Shown here: positions 1-5,484 of the stretch, in pieces
Position numbering within the stretch: position 1 is the stretch's first letter
How the letters are laid out: the number at the start of each line of letters is the position of its first letter
Source: Tenacibaculum sp.
GTDB taxonomy: Bacteria > Bacteroidota > Bacteroidia > Flavobacteriales > Flavobacteriaceae
Assembly (NCBI GenBank): GCA_020631475.1
Contig: JAHDHE010000010.1
Location: 1 to 38,604 of the forward strand
Length of the DNA: 38,604 nucleotides
Reading direction: 5' to 3'
Notes under the pieces: model-generated
Told to the model about the DNA's origin: nothing
What the model saw: only the letters and a program-made list of their open reading frames with translations
Database searches by the model: none
Program-made: the position numbers and the translations under genes

Positions 1-54
1 AGCAAAGGACTGAAAATCCTTGTGTCCCTGGTTCGATTCCTGGAGGCACCACCA
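1..54 (+). tRNA. tRNA-Phe (GAA), 3' part only
   Basis: The window opens inside a tRNA. The anticodon loop CTGAAAA gives anticodon GAA (Phe). It is followed by the variable loop, a T-arm with the TTCGATT loop, the 3' acceptor strand AGGCACC, discriminator A and an encoded CCA at 52-54. The T-stem has one T-T mismatch in the middle. The D-arm and 5' acceptor strand lie before the window. The identity rests on the anticodon alone. Confidence 0.9.
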
Positions 55-64
55 TTAAAATTTT

Positions 65-100
65 AAACTCTTAATAGTCAATTGATTATTAAGAGTTTTT
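65..100 (+). terminator. Terminator after tRNA-Phe
   Basis: A perfect 12-bp stem (65-76 with 87-98, AAACTCTTAATA) with a 10-nt loop ends in a short T run. It lies directly behind the tRNA and fits an intrinsic terminator. Confidence 0.75.
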
Positions 101-131
101 CATTTCACAGCGTCATCTACAGCGTTAAAAC

Positions 132-387
132 GGATCAGATCAAAAAGTTGTGGAGTAGATAAATTTGAAGGAACTTTGCTTTAAAAACTTATATGTCCTC
201 AGATGCTTTATTTTCAGCTGCCAATTTATTACTTCCCGAAGTACTAGTAAGCCATTTTGATTTAACGAATCACGAGATTAAAAATCAAGAGATACACTTT
301 TATTTTACAGAATTGAACAATGTTCCTGAAGGGTTCGCTAATGTAAAACTACACTCTAAAGGCTTCTTTCCCGAGGCTACCATTCAA
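132..387 (+). pseudogene. ISAon1-type transposase, N-terminal-region fragment
   Basis: From the ATG at 193 the frame encodes about 65 residues typical of the N-terminal-region protein of ISAon1-family elements: LLLPEVLVSHFDLT, then EIHFYF and KLHSKGFFPEATIQ. The reading is cut at ~387, where the end of another IS copy begins. A terminal-repeat-like sequence (GGATCAGATCAAAAAGTTG) at 132-150 probably marks the left end of this element. The remaining frame to 441 is read through the next element and is not native. The family name is from memory of these motifs. The element is broken and cannot move by itself. Confidence 0.7.
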
Positions 388-519
388 GGGCTCAGGTCAA
401 AAAGTTGTGGGATTTGTTCATTATGCAAATATTGTTGTTAACCTAAACAGGAAGAATTCTATGTTTGTTACCCCTCTAAACTGTGCTCTAAAAGCTTTTA
501 TTTTTGCATTGAAGGATTC
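386..519 (+). repeat. 134-bp perfect direct repeat, first copy
   Basis: This segment is identical to 655-788 (offset 269). It consists of the end of an ISAon1-type element plus the last codons of its transposase. Perfect identity beside decayed neighbours means the two insertions are recent or kept alike by recombination. Confidence 0.9.
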
Positions 520-656
520 TGCAGAAGCATTGGTGCTTCTGTTATCAAAATAGTTTAGGATGTTTTTATAATGTATTGACATTGTTCTGGCTATGGTGTT
601 GAAACTTTTAAATTTAGCTTGTCTTAATTTCTCGTTCCATTTAGCAAGTCTTATAA
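388..656 (-). pseudogene. ISAon1-type transposase, C-terminal fragment (copy 1)
   Basis: On the minus strand, from 656 down to the stop at 421-423, runs an open stretch with the usual C-terminal end of ISAon1/ISL3-like DDE transposases: LAKWNEKLRQAKFKSFN, then YFDNRSTNASAESFNAKIKA and FRAQFRGV. The outer end of the element is the GGGCTCAGGTCAAAAAGTTG sequence at 388-407. The 5' part of the gene is missing because a second, nearly identical end begins at 657. This copy therefore looks truncated by the insertion of the next one. Confidence 0.75.
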
Positions 657-788
657 GGGCTCAGGTCAAAAAGTTGTGGGATTTGTTCATTATGCAAATA
701 TTGTTGTTAACCTAAACAGGAAGAATTCTATGTTTGTTACCCCTCTAAACTGTGCTCTAAAAGCTTTTATTTTTGCATTGAAGGATTC
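655..788 (+). repeat. 134-bp perfect direct repeat, second copy
   Basis: This is the second copy of the repeat at 386-519. Similarity goes on imperfectly for about 30 bp past the perfect part, inside the transposase coding sequence. Confidence 0.9.
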
Positions 789-826
789 AGCTGAAGCATT
801 TGTACTTCTATTAATGAAATAGTTTA
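657..826 (-). pseudogene. ISAon1-type transposase, C-terminal fragment (copy 2)
   Basis: This is a second minus-strand transposase tail with its stop at 690-692. It is identical to copy 1 over the first 132 bp from the element end and then diverges slightly (YFINRSTNASAESF). It stops near 826, where the presumed left end of an IS982-type element begins. Only about 45 C-terminal codons remain. Confidence 0.7.
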
Positions 827-1607
827 ACCCGTAGTGCATTTAGAAAAAGTTATGCAAACTACTAAATAGCAATAAGTTGTAGTAACTATAAAACAATATA
901 GATGCACAACTTTGGAGCAAATTACGAGAAAATTTTAGAAGTATTAAATCAAGTCGAGCCAAAATCTAATTATTTATATCAAATCAGGCGTCCCAAATTG
1001 ACAGACAAAGAGTTGGTTGCAATCAATTTAACATCAGAATACATGGGTATTGATAGTGAACACCAACTTTTTAGAACACTGCCTAATATACTGTTGTCAA
1101 AAATAGAGCGCAGTGTTTACAATCGAAGAAAACGAAAACTTTTTCCTTTTATTGAACAGATAAGGGAAAAGTTATCAAATAGATTTAATAAATTTGAAGA
1201 TTACTTTATTATAGACAGTATGTCTTTAGAAGTTTGTAAGTTATCAAGATGTTCTCACTCAAAAATATGTAAAGAAGATATGAGTATTATTCCAGACAAA
1301 GGCTATTGCATCACAACAATCCAATTACTATGGATATAAATTGTACGCGGTGTGTTCTGTTAGAGGCGTCTTTAAAAGTTTAGATATTAGTCCTGCTTCC
1401 ATACATGATATTAATTATTTAAAAGACATTCAGTACCAACTTTAAGATTGCATTCTAATTGGAGATAGAGGTTATTTATCAAGTGAATACCAACTAAATT
1501 TATTTAAAAAAAGGGAGATTAAAATTAATGTACCTATGCGGACAAAAAAACAAGAAGACAAAATTATTGTTATTTATTTCTGGCATTTTAAATCTAAACG
1601 AGAGTAA
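827..1607 (+). pseudogene. IS982-family transposase, frameshifted and truncated
   Basis: The first frame (902-1309) encodes an IS982-like N-terminus and the start of the DDE core: FEDYFIIDSMSLEVCKLSR, then SIIPDKGYC. A frameshift near 1309 moves the reading to another frame (SNYYGYKLYAVCSV, SPASIHDINYLKDI, LIGDRGYLSSEYQLNLF). That frame is broken by a stop at 1443-1445 and ends at 1605-1607 without the usual C-terminal end. ACCCGTAGTGCATT at 827-840 is a possible left end. The gene is clearly dead. Its right border falls at the uvrA fragment, which suggests it landed in or next to that gene. Confidence 0.8.
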
Positions 1608-2024
1608 AAAGAAAAAGTAATTAAACCTGAACTAAGCTATATTACACTAGAACAACAATCTACTGTACTCTCAGTAGGAGAAACTCAAAGAATTAAACTA
1701 GCTTCAGAATTATCAAAAAGAGATACTGGAAATACTTTTTACATCATAGATGAACCTACCACTGGACTTCATTTTGAAGACATCCGTGTTTTAATGGATG
1801 TTTTAAATAAACTAACCGACAAAGGAAATACTGTACTAATTATTGAACACAACTTAGACGTAATAAAACTAGCTGATCACATTATTGATGCTGGTATGGA
1901 AGGCGGAAAAGGTGGTGGAGAAATTTTAGCCACAGGAACACCTGAACAAGTTGCAAAACATAAAACAAGTTATACTGCTAAGTTTTTAAAAAAAGAACTA
2001 AAAAAAACACAAATAGATAAATAA
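1608..2024 (+). pseudogene. uvrA-like excinuclease ATPase, C-terminal fragment
   Basis: The frame from 1608 to the stop at 2022-2024 matches the end of Uvr[11 protein letters not shown], then [19 protein letters not shown] (Walker B region), [36 protein letters not shown] and SYTAKFLK. Only ~138 of the usual ~940 residues remain, joined directly to the dead IS982 transposase. The ABC signature, normally SGGEAQR in UvrA, reads SVGETQR. That fits relaxed selection. UvrA is the damage-recognition ATPase of nucleotide excision repair. A functional copy must be elsewhere if the cell has this repair, and this may be what is left of a second paralogue. A short ORF starting at the internal ATG 1794 would lack the signature motif and is unlikely to be a gene. 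Confidence 0.85.
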
Positions 2025-2088
2025 CAGTGACTTAATTGAAAAACATCGCGAAAAGAACAAAAATAATGTTAATGAAATGTTAACAAAA

Positions 2089-2140
2089 TTAGGGTTAACC
2101 CTAATTGAGTAGGGTTAACCCTATAGCTCAATTAGGGTTA
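2089..2140. repeat. Nested TTAGGG-type palindromes
   Basis: TTAGGGTTAACCCTAA (2089-2104) is a perfect 16-bp palindrome and TAGGGTTAACCCTA (2110-2123) a perfect 14-bp one. A third half-site, TTAGGGTTA, lies at 2132-2140. Also, 2097-2109 (AACCCTAATTGAG) pairs perfectly with 2127-2139, giving a 13-bp stem whose 17-nt loop holds the second palindrome. It may act as a terminator of the uvrA remnant or as a protein-binding site. No T run follows. Confidence 0.7.
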
Positions 2141-2213
2141 TTGAGTATTGACAAACTATCTTTTTTGATCTAGATTTACCATATTAAAAATTATATGCTA
2201 TAAATTTTTAAAT

Positions 2214-2484
2214 ATGAAAAAAGAGAAAAATTCTATATTAATTATAGATAGTTGCCCCTTAATTTGTGAAGCCTATAAAAACATTATTAATAGATAGTAT
2301 AGATCGAAAAATATTATACGAACTATCTATTGGAGCCAGAATGAAAGATATGCCTAATTACGTTCCTTTATCTGCCGCTAGTATTGAAAAAAGAAAACGT
2401 CATCTAAAAAAAATATTTAACGTAAAAGATAAAGGAGGAGATAGAGAACTTATACTTGTTGCTAAAGAAAAAGGACTTATATAA
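2214..2484 (+). pseudogene. LuxR-type response regulator with internal deletion
   Basis: ATG 2214 starts a receiver-like N-terminus (NSILIIDSCPLICEAYKNII) that hits a stop at 2295-2297. In another frame, open from GTG 2266 to 2484 (72 codons), lies a LuxR-like helix-turn-helix end: DRKILYELSIGARMKDMP, then PLSAASIEKRKRHLKKIF. This is the form seen in small Bacteroidota response regulators. Most of the receiver, including the phosphate-acceptor Asp region, is missing, and the two halves are out of frame. I read it as an internal deletion with frameshift. The 72-aa part could still be made as a free DNA-binding domain, but the GTG start inside the old receiver frame has no clear ribosome site. 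Confidence 0.6.
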
Positions 2485-2490
2485 AATATA

Positions 2491-2515
2491 AGTAAGGTTT
2501 TCCCTTACTTTTTTT
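2491..2515 (+). terminator. Terminator before the peptide locus
   Basis: A stem AGTAAGG/CCTTACT (2491-2497 with 2503-2509) is followed by a T7 run. It ends the response-regulator remnant and separates it from the VKOR gene promoter. Confidence 0.75.
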
Positions 2516-2550
2516 ACGGTTTTTCTTTAATTTTTTTATTCTTAAAAAAA

Positions 2551-2558
2551 TAGCTTTG
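2551..2558 (+). promoter_or_regulatory. -7 box of the VKOR-Trx gene
   Basis: TAGCTTTG matches the Bacteroidota -7 consensus TAnnTTTG, 35 nt before the TTG start. There is no clear TTG -33 element at the usual spacing, only a T-rich stretch. The call rests on the -7 match and on position behind a terminator. Confidence 0.5.
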
Positions 2559-2593
2559 AAGGAAACTTAATACAACTATTAAATACATAACTT

Positions 2594-4186
2594 TTGAAAG
2601 ACACATTAATTAATTTAGTAACTAGATTATTAAAAAATAATCAAATAGCTTTTGATAAAGAAGAATTATCTTTTCAAATACAGAGTCATCCATCGTACCC
2701 TAGTTTACATGCAATTACTGGTGTATTAGATCATTTTAATATAGAAAACGTCGCTGCTGATGTACCTGCAAACAAAGAAACTCTTGCACAATTACCCGAT
2801 TGTTTTATTGCGCAAATTAATACTGAACAAGGTAAAGACTTAATTGTTGTAGACCGAAAAAAATCAGATTACAACATATACAATACTGAAAACAAAAAGG
2901 AAAAAAATTCTGAAGCTGATTTTCTTAAAAAATTCACAGGTATTATAGTCGCTGTTGAACAATCAGAAGAAAATGCACAGGTAAAACCAAAATCTAATAT
3001 TTCTAAAATTATTGCTTTTGGAATCTTAACAATTTTCGCTTCATATCTAATTTTTAGTAATTCAAATTCTCCCTTTACTATTACATACCTTATTTTATCT
3101 ATTATAGGTATAATAACTAGTGTTGCAATATTAAAACAAGAACTAGGTCTAAAAACAACCATTGGTGATGCTTTTTGTTCTAGCTCCGATGAAAAAAAAG
3201 ACTGTGATGCTGTACTAACTTCTAAAGGAGCTGAAATAATTAAAGGGTATAAATTAAGCGATTTAAGTATTCTTTATTTCTCTGGAATAACTCTTCTAAC
3301 ACTATCTCAAATAACAAACCCTGTATACTCTTATACGATTAGTTTACTTGCAATACCAATAACTTTATATTCTTTGTATTACCAATATGCTATTGTAAAA
3401 AAATGGTGCTTATTATGCTTAAGTATTGTTGGGATATTATGGTTTCAAGCCGCAATCCCTTTAGCTACAAATACTTTTATAAATAATTTCGTATTAACTG
3501 ATTTTATTACCGTAGGTATTGTAGCATCAATCGTTTGGCTAATTTGGAGTTATATTAAACCTTTAGTAACTGATATTACAGAATTAAAGAAAGAAAAAAT
3601 AGAGAATGTAAAATTCAAACGTAATTACACTTTATTTAGCAGTCTCTTACAAAAATCTCCTCAAATAAATACTAATATTGAAAATAGTCAAGAAATTATT
3701 TTTGGTAATCCTAATTCTACCTTAGAACTAACGATTATAACAAATCCTTTTTGCGGACATTGTAAACCTGTTCATAAACATATCCATGAAATTTTAAATA
3801 GATATAATGATAATGTAAAAGTAAAAATCCGTTTCAACGTAAATACTGAAAATACTGATAATGACCTTTTTAAAATAACAAACAGTCTTTTATCTATTTA
3901 TCATACTAAAGGAGAGCAGGAATGTTTGAAAGCTATGAATGAGATTTACAATGGAAAAAAACCAGAAAAATGGTTAAATAAATGGGAGGACACTACTAAA
4001 AAAGAACTATATATTAAAGAATTAGAAAAAGAAAGTGCTTGGTGTAAGGATAATACAATCAACTTTACTCCTGAAATTTTAGTTAATGGAAAATCTTTCC
4101 CTAAAGAATATAATAGAACAGATCTTATTTTCTTTATTGAAGAATTAGAAGAAAATTGTCAACAATTAGTAACTATACAAAACTAA
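2594..4186 (+). CDS. VKOR-thioredoxin fusion with inactive C39-like N-terminus
   Basis: This 530-aa membrane protein has three parts. Residues ~1-120 resemble a C39 peptidase fold without its catalytic N-terminal segment (no Q..DCG..C). At the His position there is KDLIVVD where the exporter has NHYVVLY. Residues ~135-320 are a vitamin K epoxide reductase-like membrane domain with loop cysteines C195 and C204 and the redox pair C272-L-L-C275. Residues ~365-530 are a thioredoxin/DsbA-like domain with C387-G-H-C390. VKOR fusions pass electrons from a thioredoxin domain to quinone and so form disulfides outside the cytoplasm. Placed at the head of a locus of cysteine-rich secreted peptides, it probably oxidises them. 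The C39-like part may bind their Gly-Gly leaders; that is inference. The TTG start is the only option, since an in-frame TAA lies two codons upstream. Confidence 0.85.
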   Translation: MKDTLINLVTRLLKNNQIAFDKEELSFQIQSHPSYPSLHAITGVLDHFNIENVAADVPANKETLAQLPDCFIAQINTEQGKDLIVVDRKKSDYNIYNTENKKEKNSEADFLKKFTGIIVAVEQSEENAQVKPKSNISKIIAFGILTIFASYLIFSNSNSPFTITYLILSIIGIITSVAILKQELGLKTTIGDAFCSSSDEKKDCDAVLTSKGAEIIKGYKLSDLSILYFSGITLLTLSQITNPVYSYTISLLAIPITLYSLYYQYAIVKKWCLLCLSIVGILWFQAAIPLATNTFINNFVLTDFITVGIVASIVWLIWSYIKPLVTDITELKKEKIENVKFKRNYTLFSSLLQKSPQINTNIENSQEIIFGNPNSTLELTIITNPFCGHCKPVHKHIHEILNRYNDNVKVKIRFNVNTENTDNDLFKITNSLLSIYHTKGEQECLKAMNEIYNGKKPEKWLNKWEDTTKKELYIKELEKESAWCKDNTINFTPEILVNGKSFPKEYNRTDLIFFIEELEENCQQLVTIQN

Positions 4187-4191
4187 AATAA

Positions 4192-4213
4192 CAAAGCCCT
4201 AAATAGGGCTTTG
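4192..4213 (+). terminator. Terminator after the VKOR-Trx gene
   Basis: CAAAGCCCT (4192-4200), loop AAAT and AGGGCTTTG (4205-4213) form a 9-bp stem followed by AATTTTG. It sits 5 nt past the stop codon. The T tract is short and interrupted. Confidence 0.65.
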
Positions 4214-4226
4214 AATTTTGAACAAA

Positions 4227-4278
4227 ATTCTCTCGCGAAGAATAGACACATACGGTGAGTGTCTTTAAATGTTCGCCG
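4227..4278 (+). ncRNA. Conserved hairpin-pseudoknot leader, copy A
   Basis: Hairpin ATTCT-[CTCGCGA]-AGAAT (4227-4243) is followed at once by an H-type pseudoknot. Stem 1 is AGACAC (4244-4249) with GTGTCT (4259-4264). Stem 2 is CGGTGA (4253-4258) with TCGCCG (4273-4278). Loop 1 is ATA and loop 3 is TTAAATGT. Stem 2 differs from the other four copies (CCTTGA/TCAAGG) at both strands in a way that keeps pairing: two full compensatory changes plus one G-U. It ends 25 nt before the start codon of precursor 1. On the opposite strand, TACTTTTG at 4277-4284 looks like a -7 box, so a leftward transcript is an alternative. Confidence 0.7.
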
Positions 4279-4303
4279 CAAAAGTAATCTTAATATTTTA
4301 ATT

Positions 4304-4465
4304 ATGAAAAAATCAATTTTAAACCTAGGTAAAGCTTTAAATAAAGCGGAGCAAAAAACTATTAATGGTGGAGGATGGCCTACCAACGAAAAAGACTGCC
4401 TTTTATGTGGAGGTGAATGGGGAGGAGTTTTATGTTCTCTACCTTCTAATTCTGTTTGTTTGTAA
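4304..4465 (+). CDS. Gly-Gly leader precursor peptide 1 (4 Cys)
   Basis: This is a 53-aa precursor. The leader is MKKSILNLGKALNK-AEQKTINGG, with the cleavage site after G23; a third Gly at 24 makes the exact cut uncertain. The core of ~30 residues has Cys 32, 35, 44 and 52, is Gly/Trp-rich and hydrophobic at its end. The start is ATG 4304 because it begins the conserved leader; the frame is open upstream but without homology. It is the first gene behind leader copy A and is followed at 29 nt by precursor 2. The motif NEKDC-L--GGEW resembles NERDC-L--GGIW of the last precursor (11517), which suggests a common origin of these two cores. Confidence 0.85.
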   Translation: MKKSILNLGKALNKAEQKTINGGGWPTNEKDCLLCGGEWGGVLCSLPSNSVCL

Positions 4466-4494
4466 AAAATAATCTCAAAAAAATACATAATATC

Positions 4495-4695
4495 ATGAAA
4501 AAACAAATTTTAAACTTAGGTAAAACTTTAAACAAAGCGGAACAAAAATTAGTAAATGGAGGTAGGTTCTCTGATGATTGTGGTGGATGTATAGCTTATG
4601 CTGATTCAAGAGATGACGGCAGTGATAGAACCCTAAAAAAATGGCAAAAAGACCTAGATGATTGTCGAGCTAGTTCTTCTGAATGTCAATCATAA
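4495..4695 (+). CDS. Gly-Gly leader precursor peptide 2 (4 Cys)
   Basis: This is a 66-aa precursor. The leader MKKQILNLGKTLNK-AEQKLVNGG differs from the norm in having LVNGG. The core is polar and highly charged (many Asp, Arg and Lys), with Cys 29, 32, 57 and 64: a CGGC pair at the start and two cysteines at the end, with a likely helix between (TLKKWQKDLDD). This hairpin-like layout differs from the hydrophobic cores of its neighbours. It is co-directional with precursor 1 and probably on the same transcript. Confidence 0.85.
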   Translation: MKKQILNLGKTLNKAEQKLVNGGRFSDDCGGCIAYADSRDDGSDRTLKKWQKDLDDCRASSSECQS

Positions 4696-4708
4696 CATAA
4701 TGTTAAAA

Positions 4709-4769
4709 ATGTGATTGCATCACATACAAAAGCAATTACCATTAGTTTTTCAAAAAAACTAATGGTAAT
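4709..4769 (+). terminator. Two hairpins between precursor 2 and the GLPGLI gene
   Basis: ATGTGAT-TGC-ATCACAT (4709-4725) is followed by a perfect 16-bp stem, ATTACCATTAGTTTTT (4735-4750) with 4754-4769 and a CAA loop. No T run follows the second stem. It may therefore be a weak terminator, an mRNA 3'-end protector or an attenuator that lowers exporter expression relative to the precursors. Confidence 0.55.
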
Positions 4770-4792
4770 TAACATATTTAAAACCTTTCGAA

Positions 4793-5467
4793 ATGAAATA
4801 CTCTGTATTATTATTATTATTAAATTTTAATTTTACCTTTTCTCAAACAAGCGGTAGAATAACTTACAAAGCATTTTTTACAAAACCAGAAGCTACAGAA
4901 GAGTTGAGAAGTAAAAACATTTTGCGTTATCAAGAATCACTTGATGAAGAAATGATGCTTAAAATGCTTACTTTTAATTTAGATTTTAATAATAATGAAT
5001 CTTTATTTTATTTATCACAAAATTTAATTTCAGAACATGAAAATCAAAGTAGAAAAAAATATGTTACTAGTTTATTTTATGGATTTGATAAAATTTACAT
5101 TAATAAAACAAAAGACGAACTCATTGAGCAATTATATTATTCATCTGGCAGCATCCTTAAATTTAGAAAAGCAAATTTTATAGAATGGAACATCACCAAA
5201 AAAACAAAAAATATAATTGGTTACAAATGCTACAAAGCTACTTATACATATATTCAAAAATGGAGAGGAAGAGAGTTTCCTTGGAAGATCATTGCTTGGT
5301 ACACTCCTGAAATACCTAAACAATACGGACCAATTCGCTATACTGGTCTTCCAGGAACTATACTTCAAATTTCAGAAGAAAACAGGAGTTTCATTGCTAC
5401 AGGAATAAAATTCTTTAATGAAGAGATAAAAATAAAAAAACCAAGTGATGGAAAAATATTAGAATAA
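4793..5467 (+). CDS. GLPGLI-family secreted protein
   Basis: This 224-aa protein has an N-terminal signal peptide (MKYSVLLLLLNFNFTFS-Q) and the family-defining segment YTGLPGTILQISEENRSF near residues 183-200. It also carries the usual upstream features NIIGYKCYKATYTY and the IIAWYTPEIPKQYGP block. The biochemical role of the family is unknown. Members are common beside peptide-export genes in Flavobacteriia. It lies 17 nt before the PCAT exporter, so the two are probably one operon, and a role in peptide handling or self-protection is possible but unproven. It ends soon after the conserved core (KKPSDGKILE), shorter than many relatives, so the C-terminal tail may be lost. Confidence 0.8.
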   Translation: MKYSVLLLLLNFNFTFSQTSGRITYKAFFTKPEATEELRSKNILRYQESLDEEMMLKMLTFNLDFNNNESLFYLSQNLISEHENQSRKKYVTSLFYGFDKIYINKTKDELIEQLYYSSGSILKFRKANFIEWNITKKTKNIIGYKCYKATYTYIQKWRGREFPWKIIAWYTPEIPKQYGPIRYTGLPGTILQISEENRSFIATGIKFFNEEIKIKKPSDGKILE

Positions 5468-5484
5468 ATACTTCATCTAAAAAA

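Noticed and set aside
1794..2024. A 76-aa ORF as an independent ABC protein
   Set aside because: It is only the last part of the uvrA remnant, starts inside the Walker B-linked helix and lacks any nucleotide-binding motif.
4227..4285. The leader element as part of a leftward (minus-strand) transcript, since TACTTTTG on the minus strand resembles a -7 box in copy A
   Set aside because: The -7-like sequence is not present at the other four copies, and the two wobble pairs (G-U on plus) would be C-A mismatches on minus. Kept only as a weak alternative.
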